Part shown: positions 12,167 through 20,799 of the stretch, piece by piece
Layout: each line of letters opens with the position of its first letter
How positions within the stretch are numbered: the first letter of the stretch is position 1
DNA from: Candidatus Dormiibacter inghamiae
GTDB taxonomy: Bacteria > Chloroflexota > Dormibacteria > Dormibacterales > Dormibacteraceae
Length of the DNA stretch: 47,425 nt
Reading direction: 5' to 3'
Assembly (NCBI GenBank): GCA_016464825.1
Contig: JAEKNQ010000023.1
Span: forward strand, 1-47,425
Made by a program: the position numbers and the translations under genes
Notes under the pieces: generated by a model
Seen by the model: the letters and a program-made list of their open reading frames with translations, nothing else
Database searches by the model: none
Told to the model about the DNA's origin: nothing

Positions 12167-12736
12167 GTGACGCTCTTCGTGATCATGGATCCGATCGGCA
12201 CGGCGCCCTACTTCATCTCTCTCACCGCAGGCCGCAGCCCGGCCGGCCGGCGGCTGGCGGCTATTCAGGCCGCCACGGCGGCCGGCATCCTGGTTGCCGG
12301 CTTCGCCCTTTTCGGGCGGCTGCTGCTCGACTATCTGGGCGTCTCTGTGGAGGCCCTCACCATCGCCGGCGGATTCCTGCTCCTGCTCCTGGGCCTGCAG
12401 ATGTTCCGCGGCGAGGAGATGGAGCACGCCGCCAACACCAACATCGCGATGGTGCCGCTGGCCACGCCCCTGCTGGCGGGTCCCGGAGCCATCGCGGCGA
12501 TCATGGTGCTGTCCGGCCGCCATCCGCAAGTCATCGATCGCCTCAGCGTGATAGCTGGTGTGGCGGCGGTGGTGGTGGTGATCGCGATCGGCCTGCTTTT
12601 GGCGGATCAGCTCGCCCGCTTGCTCCGCCCACCGGCGATCAGCTTGCTGACTCAAGTGCTGGCGCTGCTGCTCTCGGCCCTGGCCGTGCAGCTGATAGTG
12701 GAGGCGGTGACGAGCCTGGTCAGACACGGCCTCTGA
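12167..12736 (+). CDS. MarC-family integral membrane protein
   Basis: A 189-residue protein with about six membrane helices. The family signature FVIMDPIGTAPYFISLT is at the N-terminus, followed by AGGFLLLLLGLQMFRG and the MVPLATPLLAGPGAIAAIMV segment typical of MarC/YchE/YhgN proteins. Their transport role is unresolved despite the old multiple-antibiotic-resistance name. The GTG at 12167 is the first standard start, but in-frame codons just upstream (from 12146, read KTFLETF) look like the normal MarC N-terminus and are cut off by TGA at 12143-12145. The true start may be CTG 12155, or the N-terminus may have been damaged. Confidence 0.85.
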   Translation: MTLFVIMDPIGTAPYFISLTAGRSPAGRRLAAIQAATAAGILVAGFALFGRLLLDYLGVSVEALTIAGGFLLLLLGLQMFRGEEMEHAANTNIAMVPLATPLLAGPGAIAAIMVLSGRHPQVIDRLSVIAGVAAVVVVIAIGLLLADQLARLLRPPAISLLTQVLALLLSALAVQLIVEAVTSLVRHGL

Positions 12737-12811
12737 TGGACGGCGCCGGCTGAAACGTGTCGGGGATGCCGGAGCGAGCGACAGCCGAGCCGGCGGGGCT
12801 AAGTTACGACC

Positions 12812-13408
12812 GTGGATCGAGGCCGGCTGGAGGCGTTCAGCGACGGCGTGTTCGCAGTGGCCATCACCCTGCTGGCGCTCAACCTCGTGGTTGCGGGGCC
12901 CGGTCACGGTTCGCTGCTGCGCCAGCTGGGCGACCACTGGCCGTCATTCGTCTCCTATCTGATCAGCTTCTTCACCATCGGCATCATCTGGGTCAACCAC
13001 CACGCGCTGGTGAGGAACATCGCGGTAGTCGATCGGACGTTGCTCTTCCTCAACCTCGCGCTGCTGCTGTTCGTCGTCCTCATACCGTTCGCCACCGGCA
13101 CCATGGCCGAATACCTGACCAGCGCTGATCAGGACGCCAAGGTGGCGACTGCCCTTTACGGGGCGGTCTTCGAGGGGATGTCGCTGAGCTTCGCGGCGAT
13201 CTTCGCCTGGTCGCTGCGCGAGGGAAGGACTCACCGGCCGGTGCCCCAAGAAGCCCGCCGGACTGCCTGGTGGCGGTTCACAATCGGGGGCCTGGTCTAC
13301 CTGCTCGCGATTGGGGTGGCCTTCATCAGCGCGCCGGCAGCGCTGGCGATCATCGGCCTGGTAGCCGTGTACTACGTTTTTGAGCGGACCCCGGGCACCG
13401 CTTCCTGA
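12812..13408 (+). CDS. TMEM175-family (DUF1211) potassium channel-like protein
   Basis: A 198-residue protein starting at GTG 12812. The hallmark FSDGVFAVAITLLALNL lies in the first helix; further helices include FVSYLISFFTIGIIWVNHHA and LLFLNLALLLFVVLIPFATG. In characterised bacterial TMEM175 proteins a hydrophobic first-helix pore lined by the FSD motif passes K+ in a tetramer. About six membrane segments fit a single-repeat bacterial form. It lies 75 nt downstream of marC. A second divergent homologue is at 19533-20219. Confidence 0.88.
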   Translation: MDRGRLEAFSDGVFAVAITLLALNLVVAGPGHGSLLRQLGDHWPSFVSYLISFFTIGIIWVNHHALVRNIAVVDRTLLFLNLALLLFVVLIPFATGTMAEYLTSADQDAKVATALYGAVFEGMSLSFAAIFAWSLREGRTHRPVPQEARRTAWWRFTIGGLVYLLAIGVAFISAPAALAIIGLVAVYYVFERTPGTAS

Positions 13409-13525
13409 GCCGAGGCCATGCCCGCGCATGAGATCGGCGGCGAGTACGAGTAAACGGTATCGTGCGGGCGTGCCATTGAGCCCTCCGCACTGCCCAGTCA
13501 AGATGTCGCCGAAAGCTTCTTCGGA

Positions 13526-14302
13526 ATGACCGCCAACCACCTCGACGGACCGCTCATCGGCACGGTGGTCCTGGTCACCGGGGCGTCCAGTGGCATCGGC
13601 GAAGCCACAGCTCTCGCCTTCTCCCAGCTCGGCGCGGCGGTGGCGATCGCCGCCCGGCGCGCTGAGAGGCTCGAGGCTCTTGCCGCCCGGCTGCGCGAGG
13701 AGGGGTCGAAGGTACTGGTGGTGACCGCCGATGCCACCGATGAGAGCCAGGCGCAGGAGGCAGTCGAGCGCACGGTGTCCGAGTTTGGTCGCTTGGACAC
13801 CCTTGTCAACAACGCGGGAGTCATGCTGCTCGGCCCCGTCGTCGGCGCCCCGGTCGACGAATGGCGGCAGATGGTGAACATCAATCTCCTGGGGCTGCTC
13901 TACTGCTCAAACGCAGCACTCCCGCATCTGCTCCGGGCGGCCGAGGATGGTCCAAGACGGGTCGCCGATATGGTGAACATCAGCTCGGTCGCCGGGCGTG
14001 AGACACGCAGCGGGAGCGGTGTGTACAACGCGACCAAGCACGGTGTCGGGGCGTTCAGCGACGCGTTGCGAAAAGAGGTCACCACCCGCCACGTTCGGGT
14101 CTCGCTGGTTGAGCCGGGAGCTGTCAAGACCGAGCTCGCCAGCCACAATCGGCCCGAGATCCAAGCAGGCATGCAGGAGCGCTTTGGCAGCATCGAGCGC
14201 CTCGAGGCGCACGACATCGCCGACGCCATCACCTACATCGTTTCCCGCCCGCGGCATGTGGCAGTCAACGAGGTCCTCATTCGTCCCACCGAGCAGGAGT
14301 GA
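13526..14302 (+). CDS. SDR family NAD(P)-dependent oxidoreductase
   Basis: A 258-residue classical short-chain dehydrogenase. The Rossmann motif is VLVTGASSGIGEATALAF (TGxxxGIG, about residues 16-22). The AARRAERLEAL stretch suggests NADP preference because basic residues follow the second strand. NNAG lies near residue 93, and the catalytic Ser and YNATKHG (Tyr-x-x-x-Lys) are present in NISSVAGRETRSGSGVYNAT. The substrate is unknown. The start at ATG 13526 has no strong ribosome-binding site. The SRPBCC pseudogene downstream is on the opposite strand. Confidence 0.92.
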   Translation: MTANHLDGPLIGTVVLVTGASSGIGEATALAFSQLGAAVAIAARRAERLEALAARLREEGSKVLVVTADATDESQAQEAVERTVSEFGRLDTLVNNAGVMLLGPVVGAPVDEWRQMVNINLLGLLYCSNAALPHLLRAAEDGPRRVADMVNISSVAGRETRSGSGVYNATKHGVGAFSDALRKEVTTRHVRVSLVEPGAVKTELASHNRPEIQAGMQERFGSIERLEAHDIADAITYIVSRPRHVAVNEVLIRPTEQE

Positions 14303-14433
14303 CAGCGGCGACCCCGGCCGAGATGTAATAGGCCCAGGTTCGCCGCCCTTCACCTGAGTCGTGACGACCTATCTCGGATGCGCTTCGACATCCTCGCGCA
14401 CCGACCGAGTCCGGCAGACCGTCCACCTGCGGC

Positions 14434-14857
14434 TCAGAAGGGCTGCTGGCATCGGCGCTTCGGCCCTCGGCTTCCAGGCCAACGTAGCGACGCACCATCC
14501 GGCCCGTGAATGGGCTCAGCAGCGCTGCCACGGGACCGTGCTGCTCGAGGGTCAGGGTAACTGTCGAGCTCCACCCACCGCGGGGGCTGACGCGATGGCC
14601 GGCAGTCGTTTGGACTCCCGGGCTACTGGACTCCCAGGGGAAGTCCGCCACGGGCTGCAGCACTGTCACGCGCCAGGTCATCACTGGAAGCCTGGGCTGC
14701 TTGGCCCGGACCAGGCTGCCGACGCGGAGATCGCCTCGTCGAAGCTCTGCACGCTCTTCATTGAGGCTGTCCAGCCGGGCCAACGCTCGACATCGAGGAG
14801 CACTGCCCAGCCCACCTCGGGGGCGGCGTCGACCTCGACGGTGACTTCATGATGCAT
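14434..14857 (-). pseudogene. SRPBCC-family protein with two frameshifts
   Basis: From ATG 14857 the sequence reads MHHEVTVEVDAAPEVGWAVL and DVERWPGWTASMKSVQSFDE, the standard start of polyketide-cyclase/START-like (SRPBCC) ligand-binding proteins. The frame is lost near 14734. The next frame gives GDLRVGSLVRAKQPRLPVMT and LSPFTGRMVRRYVGLEAEG, then is lost again near 14465. The last frame reads PKRRCQQPF and stops at 14434. Adding one base at each site (both fit a G run one base short) gives a regular 141-residue protein. It is either a true pseudogene or a pair of homopolymer errors. Confidence 0.8.
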
Positions 14858-14895
14858 CGCGGCCGAGCCTACCCACGCCCGTCCGTGGCCATCGG

Positions 14896-15453
14896 CTACT
14901 GGCGGAGAGGGGTGACAGTCTCGTCCCAGGTCACCAGGAGGTCGGCTCCGTTTGGGTCATGGACCTTGTGGATCGGATCGACCGCCCCGTCGTAGAAACG
15001 GGCGCCGTAGTGGAAGGTTCCCGCGTCATCAGACGTAGCCCGCAGAATGATGCCTCGGCGCGTGCCGTAGGCGAGTGGGCCACAACGGAAGCCGGGGATC
15101 GCGACGTCGACCTCGCAGCTTTTGGTGGTGCCCATCGCGACCCCGTGGTGATCCAACCAGCGGTCGCCCGCGCTCATCTCGATCACCAGGTCTCCGATAG
15201 GTCGACCGAAGTTCTGCACGCCAAAGCTGACGTGGTCGTCTCCACCCAGAAAGATGCCGGTGCTCGCCGCCGCGCCCGCGTCCGCTCGCAGGGGCAGGTC
15301 CGCCGCCCCAGCGGGGGCCGCGCTGACCCTTGGGGTGGGAGTCGCGCTCGGCGATGGTGGCCGGGAGGCCGACCCGCGAGGCTGAGAACAGTTGAGCGGC
15401 ACGAGCAAAGTGAGGATCGTCACAATTGATAGCGCCGCCCTCTCGCCAGTCAT
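14896..15453 (-). CDS. Secreted lipoprotein of unknown function
   Basis: A 185-residue protein with a short signal peptide ending in the lipobox LVPLNC (Cys22), then a Ser/Pro/Thr-rich spacer (about residues 25-55). The folded domain contains DDHVSFGVQNFGRPIGDLVI and CEVDVAIPGFRCGPLAYGTR. Two cysteines in that domain could form a disulphide. No family is recognised. The start codon is only 14 bp from the divergently read cyclase gene start, and no Shine-Dalgarno is visible on this side. Confidence 0.7.
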   Translation of the reverse strand: MTGERAALSIVTILTLLVPLNCSQPRGSASRPPSPSATPTPRVSAAPAGAADLPLRADAGAAASTGIFLGGDDHVSFGVQNFGRPIGDLVIEMSAGDRWLDHHGVAMGTTKSCEVDVAIPGFRCGPLAYGTRRGIILRATSDDAGTFHYGARFYDGAVDPIHKVHDPNGADLLVTWDETVTPLRQ

Positions 15454-15467
15454 AGGAGGAAGTCTGC

Positions 15468-16241
15468 ATGTCTCTACTCAGCGAGCTGAGCGCAAGCATC
15501 GCCTCTGGCGCCGTGGAGGTGGTGGACCTGACAGCTCCGCTCTCGGCAACCACACCTGTCATCCAGCTGCCTGAGCCGTTTGTCAACACGCCGGGGTTTG
15601 CCCTTCACGAACTGAGCCGCTACGACGAACACGGGCCGGCCTGGTACTGGAACGCCATCACTGTCGGCGAACACGCTGGCACGCATTTCGACGCACCCAA
15701 CCACTGGATCACGGGCCGGGACCTGCTCGCGGTCGGTGAAGTGCCGCCTCGCCACCTGGTAGCTCCAGCGGTGGTAATTGACAAGAGCGCCGAAGCCGCG
15801 GCCGACTTCGATTTCCTGCTCCAAGTCGAGCACTTGAAACAGTGGGAATCCGAGCACGGACCGCTGCCCACCGGTGGCTGGCTGCTCATCCGCACTGGTT
15901 GGGATGCCCGCTCACACGATCAGGCGGCGTTCATCAATGCTGACGAGACAGGCTCCCACACGCCAGGGGTTTCGGCCGACTGTGCCCAGTGGCTGGCGGA
16001 TGAGGCGCCCATCATCGGTATCGGCGTCGAGACGGTCGGCACGGATGCCGGCGCAGCTCACAGCTTCACACCCGCCTTCCCCGCCCATCACTACCTGCTC
16101 GGCGCCGGCAAATACGGCCTAACCCAGCTGCAGAACCTGGCCCGGCTCCCCCCCACCGGGTTCCTCCTGATAACCGCGCCGTTGCCCATCCAGGGCGGCT
16201 CCGGCAGTCCCTCTCGCATCCTGGCTCTCGTCGAGCGCTGA
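15468..16241 (+). CDS. Cyclase family protein (kynurenine formamidase-like hydrolase)
   Basis: A 257-residue metal-dependent hydrolase of PF04199. VVDLTAPLSATTPVIQLP at the N-terminus and the metal-binding EHAGTHFDAPNHW (HxGTHxDxP) near residues 68-80 are diagnostic. LLIRTGWDAR and IIGIGVETVGTDAG are further conserved blocks. Relatives hydrolyse N-formylkynurenine, isatin or related amides and lactones; the substrate here is not determined. It has a strong AGGAGGA (15454-15460) 7 nt before the ATG. The next gene, a ThDP-dependent enzyme, starts 10 nt after its stop, so the two probably act in one catabolic pathway. Confidence 0.9.
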   Translation: MSLLSELSASIASGAVEVVDLTAPLSATTPVIQLPEPFVNTPGFALHELSRYDEHGPAWYWNAITVGEHAGTHFDAPNHWITGRDLLAVGEVPPRHLVAPAVVIDKSAEAAADFDFLLQVEHLKQWESEHGPLPTGGWLLIRTGWDARSHDQAAFINADETGSHTPGVSADCAQWLADEAPIIGIGVETVGTDAGAAHSFTPAFPAHHYLLGAGKYGLTQLQNLARLPPTGFLLITAPLPIQGGSGSPSRILALVER

Positions 16242-16250
16242 GGTTTTCCC

Positions 16251-17894
16251 ATGCCCACAGTGGCGGAGTTGGTCGGCCGCACCCTGACCGATCTGGGCGT
16301 GCGACAGGCGTTTGGCTTGATCGGCAGCGGTAACTTCGATCTCTCCAACGCCCTGACTGCCGGGGGCGCCCGGTTCGTGACAGCCCGCCATGAGACGAAC
16401 GCGGTGATGATGGCTGACGCCTACTCACGAGTCACCGGCGAGGTGGGCGTGGTCACGCTGCACCCGGGTTGCGGGCTGACCAACGCCATCACAGGCGTGA
16501 CCGAGGCCGCCAAGAGCCGGACCTCCCTGCTGGTGCTGGCGGGCGACACCGCCGCGGCTGCTGTTCGCTCGAACTTCCGCATCGATCAAGATTCCCTCGC
16601 CATCTCGGTGGGGGCGCTGGCCGACCGCGTCTTCGGGCCCGCCTCCGTGGTCCAAGACATCTGCCGCGCCCACCGCCGGGCCAGTGAGGATCGGCGCACG
16701 GTGGTGGCGAGCCTGCCGATGGACGTCCAGGCAGCGCCGGTGCCGGGCGAGTACCGGGTTCCGGCTCGGTCCCCGATCCCTCGGCCGCATCCCGATCCCG
16801 CCACAGTGGAGCGTGTGGCTGACGTGCTCTGCTCCGGCCGGCGGCCGCTGCTGATCGGCGGTCGGGGAGCTCGTGGCCAGCGGAGTGCGCTGGAACTTCT
16901 GGCCGAGAGGACTGGCGCCCTGCTGGCCACGACTGCTGTTGCCCGAGGTCTCTTCGCCGGCAACCCTTGGAGCCTCGACGTCTCAGGCGGCTTCTCCTCA
17001 CCCGGCGCGGCGGAGCTCATCTCGGCTGCAGACGTGGTTGTGGCCTTCGGCGCAGCGCTCAATATGTGGTCCACCCGACATGGCAGACTGCTCGGGGATT
17101 CGGCAACTGTGGTTCAGGTCGACCTGGACGTCGACGCGATCGGCTCCCACCAGCCTGCCCACATCGGTGTGATTGGCGACGCGGCCGCGACCGCCACCGC
17201 TCTCTGTGCTGCGCTGGATCGGCGGTCTGCCGAGCCCAGCCGCCAGAGAACGCCGGAGCTGGCCGAACGTATCCGGGCAGCTCGCTGGGCCGAGGTGCCG
17301 TATGACGATGTGAGCACGGTCGAGGCGATCGATCCTCGCACGCTTACCGTCCGCCTGGACGAGATCCTGCCCCCCGAGCGCTCCCTCGCTGTCGACTCCG
17401 GCCACTTCATGGGCTGGCCTTCGCGCTATCTGTCAGTGCCGGACGAGCAGGGGTTCATCTTCAGCCAGGCGTTCCAGTGTGTGGGCCTCGGGCTCGGGAC
17501 CGCCATCGGCCTGGCGGTGGCCAGACCTGACCGGCTGACCATCGCCGCTCTGGGCGACGGCGGCGCGCTGATGGCGCTGGCTGACCTGGAGACGGTGGCG
17601 CGACTGGGCCTGCGAATGGTCGTGCTGATCTACAACGACCAGGCCTACGGCGCCGAGGTCCACCACTTCGGACCCGACGGCAAGCCGCTGGAGCTGGTTC
17701 AGTTCCCGGATACCGACTTTGCCGCACTCGGCCGGGCGGTCGGCCTGGCCGGAGTAACGGTGCGAGCACCAGCCGATCTGGAGCAGGTCGAAGATTGGCT
17801 GCGGAGAGGCACCCAGGGCGGCCTGGTGATCGACGCCAAGGTGGTGCCGACGCTCGTGGCGGATTGGCTGGAGGAGGCCTTCCGCGGTCACTGA
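16251..17894 (+). CDS. Thiamine-diphosphate-dependent enzyme, acetolactate synthase-like
   Basis: A 547-residue three-domain ThDP enzyme. The N-terminal Pyr domain has ARHETNAVMMADAYSRVTGE with the catalytic Glu, and HPGCGLTNAITGVTEA. The central domain contains RPLLIGGRGARG and ADVVVAFGAALNMWS. The C-terminal PP domain contains the cofactor motif ALGDGGALMALADLETV ending in IYNDQAYG. Homologues include acetolactate synthases, benzoylformate decarboxylases and 5-guanidino-2-oxopentanoate decarboxylases. The biosynthetic AHAS is unlikely because no ilvN regulatory subunit follows. Coupling with the cyclase gene suggests breakdown of a ring-opened or amide substrate. Confidence 0.88.
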   Translation: MPTVAELVGRTLTDLGVRQAFGLIGSGNFDLSNALTAGGARFVTARHETNAVMMADAYSRVTGEVGVVTLHPGCGLTNAITGVTEAAKSRTSLLVLAGDTAAAAVRSNFRIDQDSLAISVGALADRVFGPASVVQDICRAHRRASEDRRTVVASLPMDVQAAPVPGEYRVPARSPIPRPHPDPATVERVADVLCSGRRPLLIGGRGARGQRSALELLAERTGALLATTAVARGLFAGNPWSLDVSGGFSSPGAAELISAADVVVAFGAALNMWSTRHGRLLGDSATVVQVDLDVDAIGSHQPAHIGVIGDAAATATALCAALDRRSAEPSRQRTPELAERIRAARWAEVPYDDVSTVEAIDPRTLTVRLDEILPPERSLAVDSGHFMGWPSRYLSVPDEQGFIFSQAFQCVGLGLGTAIGLAVARPDRLTIAALGDGGALMALADLETVARLGLRMVVLIYNDQAYGAEVHHFGPDGKPLELVQFPDTDFAALGRAVGLAGVTVRAPADLEQVEDWLRRGTQGGLVIDAKVVPTLVADWLEEAFRGH

Positions 17895-17924
17895 ACCCGA
17901 CGGTTCCAGTCCGGCCGGCGAACG

Positions 17925-18383
17925 CTATCCCGGCGTCTTGATCCCTTCCAGAAGCATCGATACCGTCCGCTGAACCCGGGTTTGACGGGTCTCAACACGC
18001 TTTGCCTCCTTGATCCAGCGCACGTACTCCTTCCTGTGAGTGAACGCAAGATCATTGAAGGCGGCCCTGGCGTCGGGAGCAGACGCCAGAGCGTGGGCGA
18101 GCTCGGCTGGCACCTGAACCTCCCGCGGCGCCTCGTCGAGCTCGAGTGAGATCTGAGCGGTCGAGCCAGGGATCGCCCCGGAGGCCTTGACCACGTCCTG
18201 GCGCAAGCCGAGGTAATACTTGCCGCCGTAGACGGAGACACGCGTCCGGTAGGGGACGCCGTTGACGGTCGTCCTCAGGGGTGGCCGCTTGCCGGCGCCA
18301 AGCGCGAGCACCGTCGCCTCCGGCAGCTCGATGAACGGGTTGGCCTTGGCCTCGGTTCGGACTTCGGCTTTGAACTCAGGCAT
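17925..18383 (-). CDS. DUF1905 and YdeI/OmpD-associated domain protein
   Basis: A 152-residue protein from ATG 18383 with GAGGAG about 8 nt upstream; the TTG-started extension to 18398 would overlap that site. The first half (KANPFIELPEATVLALG, RTTVNGVPYRTRVSVYGGKY, YLGLRQDVVKASG) is a DUF1905-type beta domain. The second half (DARAAFNDLAFTHRKEYVRW, IKEAKRVETRQTRVQRTV) matches the YdeI/OmpD-associated family, where the SHRKEY-like motif is conserved. Its function is poorly known; it has been linked to bacteriocin protection in other bacteria. Confidence 0.85.
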   Translation of the reverse strand: MPEFKAEVRTEAKANPFIELPEATVLALGAGKRPPLRTTVNGVPYRTRVSVYGGKYYLGLRQDVVKASGAIPGSTAQISLELDEAPREVQVPAELAHALASAPDARAAFNDLAFTHRKEYVRWIKEAKRVETRQTRVQRTVSMLLEGIKTPG

Positions 18384-18451
18384 GCAGGCGCTCCTCAAGG
18401 CATGACTCTACGGAGTCCGGCCCTCGGCAGATACGCTCGTCGGAATGTGTT

Positions 18452-19277
18452 ATGTCGGGTGGGGCGGTGCCTGAAACACCGCAGACCAAAAGCGCCCGGG
18501 AACGACTCGGCAGTACGTTTGATCGCGCCAGCGATCTGTACCAACGGGCGCGGCCCGAGTACCCCGCAGAGGTCTTCGAACGCCTGATTCGAATCGCTGG
18601 CCTTCGGTTCGGCGATCACCTCCTGGAGGTGGGGTGCGCTACCGGTAAGGCGACGCTGCCGCTCGCTGAGCGCGGGTTCCGGATCACCTGCATTGAGGCC
18701 GGAGAACAACTCGCCGCCGCTGGCCGCCGGAACCTGGCGGCATTCCCAGGAGTGGATGTTGTCGCTGGCCGATTTGAGGACTGGCCGAACCCGCCGCTTC
18801 GACCTTGTCTTTGCAGCGACCGCCTGGCACTGGCTCGATCCTGCTGTGCGTTATAGCAAGGCGTGGGAGGTCCTGCGCCCCGAAGGGCATCTCGCCTTCT
18901 GGGCGGCTGTCCACGTCTTCCCGGAGGACGGCGATCGTTTTTTCATCGAGATCCAGGACGTCTATGACGAGATCGGGGGGAGCTGGCCCGCCGAGAGTCC
19001 CCGGCCGCGCCCGGGCGAGTTGGAGGACCAGCGGGAAGAGATTGAGGCCAGCGGCATGTTCAGGACCATCGATGTTTGCCACTTCGACTGGGAGCAGACT
19101 TACGACGCCGACGGCTATATCGACCTGCTCGAGACGTTCTCGGGGCACATCACGATGGAGCATTGGCAGCGCGATCGGCTCTACGGCGAGATCCGCCGGC
19201 GGCTGGAGCAGCGCCCTCACCCCAACCTTCGAAGGCACTGGGGAGGAGTTTTCCACATCGCCCGGCGGCAAGATTGA
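18452..19277 (+). pseudogene. Class I SAM-dependent methyltransferase with a frameshift
   Basis: The first frame (18452 to about 18790) gives STFDRASDLYQRARPEYP, LLEVGCATGKATLPLAERGF and FPGVDVVAGRFEDWP, i.e. motifs I to III of a SAM-dependent methyltransferase. The continuation RRFDLVFAATAWHWLDPAVR and EVLRPEGHLAFWAAVHVF is in the next frame and runs to the stop at 19277. Removing one A from the CCGAACCC run at 18785-18792 restores DWP-T-RRFDLVF as a single open frame of about 275 residues. The substrate is unknown. Confidence 0.8.
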
Positions 19278-19532
19278 GCGTCGCCAGTCCAGGCATCCGA
19301 CTCCCACAGTCCTTCACAGGCTGGATTGACAGCCCTCGCTCGCTCCAAATACGCTCGCCAAGCCATTCGGAAATACCCCCAGATGGGTTGGGGGGATTGG
19401 TTGGAGGGTCGTGCTTGAATCAGCTCGAACTGCGCTTGGCCGACAGTGGGAGGGCGGATCCGTCAGCGCCCGGTGAGCTGCGGCTGTGGACATGGCCAAG
19501 CTCTCGCTCTGGCTGATCAATGGAGCGTTCGG

Positions 19533-20219
19533 CTAGCCGACCGCCTTGGGGGTCCCGCGCTCCACATGATCCGTCCAGCGATTCCCCATGACCTTGGCGA
19601 CAGCATTCGTCGGGGCCAGGAGTAGGAGGCTGAAACCCGCGACAGGGATGCTGACAAGCGCTATGAACATGGCGAAGGCGAACACAGCTGTGCCGAGGGC
19701 GTTCCTGCACATGCCTATCCGCCACTCCCGCAAGTGGCTTTCCCTCATCAGCCCCGCCCGCCGCAGGTAGGCCGTGAGGCCGGCGTACACGATCCCGATC
19801 AGGGCCAGGTTCGCGCAGTAGAGCTCGAAAGCGGGCAGCAGGTTGCTGTAGCGCGCTTCCAGCGCCGCCGGGAACGGCACCAGGCAGATCAGAAACAGCG
19901 CCATCAGATTCAAGGCTTGGAGGCGCTGATCCACCCGCAGCACCCAGCGGAAGATCCGGTGGTGCACCATCCAGTAGAGGCCCACCAAGGCGAAGCTGAT
20001 GGCAAAGCCCAACAAATTGGGCAGCACTTTCCAGAGCGCTGCGGTGAGTTCTCCCTCTCCCTGAAGGCTGGTCAGCTGTGGGACCGGGATGCTCAGTACC
20101 AGCAGCGTCATGGCGATGGCGAACACTCCGTCACTGAGCGCCAGCAGCCGGCCCAGCCCATAGCCGTCCTGATCTCGGCCGCCCGAGTGGAGCCCTTCGT
20201 CCTCAGCCATTCGCCCCAT
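19533..20219 (-). CDS. TMEM175-family (DUF1211) channel-like protein, second copy
   Basis: A 228-residue membrane protein with LLALSDGVFAIAMTLLVLSI in its first helix, the TMEM175 signature with the usual F of FSD replaced by L. Later helices include LLGFAISFALVGLYWMVHHR and FAFAMFIALVSIPVAGFSLL. A short charged N-terminus precedes the first helix. Two ATGs (20219 and 20210) are possible; the second has GGGG about 5 nt upstream. It is diverged from the copy at 12812, so this looks like an old paralogue pair or independent acquisition. Confidence 0.85.
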   Translation of the reverse strand: MGRMAEDEGLHSGGRDQDGYGLGRLLALSDGVFAIAMTLLVLSIPVPQLTSLQGEGELTAALWKVLPNLLGFAISFALVGLYWMVHHRIFRWVLRVDQRLQALNLMALFLICLVPFPAALEARYSNLLPAFELYCANLALIGIVYAGLTAYLRRAGLMRESHLREWRIGMCRNALGTAVFAFAMFIALVSIPVAGFSLLLLAPTNAVAKVMGNRWTDHVERGTPKAVG

Positions 20220-20439
20220 CCTGACCGATAAGGGTCGTCAGATGCCGACCCGTCCCCGGCCGGTGAGGCTCTCAAGCCTCGGCACCGAGGTCCGCCAGCC
20301 GCAGCCCGAACGCCGAGACTCGACTCTCGCCCGCAAATCACCGTCCGAGCCGCCGCCCAACGGCTGCTACTGTCAATTCCCGCCTTCCGCGTTCGACTAT
20401 TGACTGCATGTGTCAGATTCGCTACAGGAGGTTGGTTGC

Positions 20440-20799
20440 ATGAGGTACATCTGCTTGCTCTACGTATCGGAAGCGGACCTGCCGGCGCCGGGGACGCCCG
20501 AATTCGGTCCGCTCCGCGACGCCAACTCGGCTGCCTCCGCCGAGATGGCGAAGGCTGGCGTCCTGGTGGATGGAGCGCCTCTCCAACCGTCGAGGGCGGC
20601 GACGACCATCAGGATTCGCGGTGGTGAGACGCTTCTGACCGACGGCCCCTACGCAGAGCTCAAGGAGCAGCTCAACGGGTACTACCTGCTCGAGTGCGCC
20701 GACCTCGATGAGGCGGTTCGGTGGGCGCAGACGATCCCGGCTGCCAAGACTGGCTCGGTGGAGGTGCGTCCGGTGGTCAGGGTTGAGGGACGCCCTTGA
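20440..20799 (+). CDS. YciI-like (DGPF domain) protein
   Basis: A 119-residue ferredoxin-like-fold protein. ATG 20440 has AGGAGG about 9 nt upstream. MRYICLLYVSEADLP and the DGPYAELKEQLNGYYLLECA block with the DGPF-type motif are typical. Such DGPF proteins regularly sit next to ECF sigma factors of the ECF42 type. Here the sigma gene begins at TTG 20796, overlapping this stop (TTGA). The biochemical function of the family is unknown; it is probably a partner or target of the sigma factor. Confidence 0.9.
   Translation: MRYICLLYVSEADLPAPGTPEFGPLRDANSAASAEMAKAGVLVDGAPLQPSRAATTIRIRGGETLLTDGPYAELKEQLNGYYLLECADLDEAVRWAQTIPAAKTGSVEVRPVVRVEGRP

Noticed and set aside
19376..19394. CCCCCA/TGGGGG hairpin in the 255-bp gap between the methyltransferase and TMEM175 genes
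   Set aside because: Only a 6-bp stem with no T tract; too weak to call a terminator. I see nothing else in that gap.
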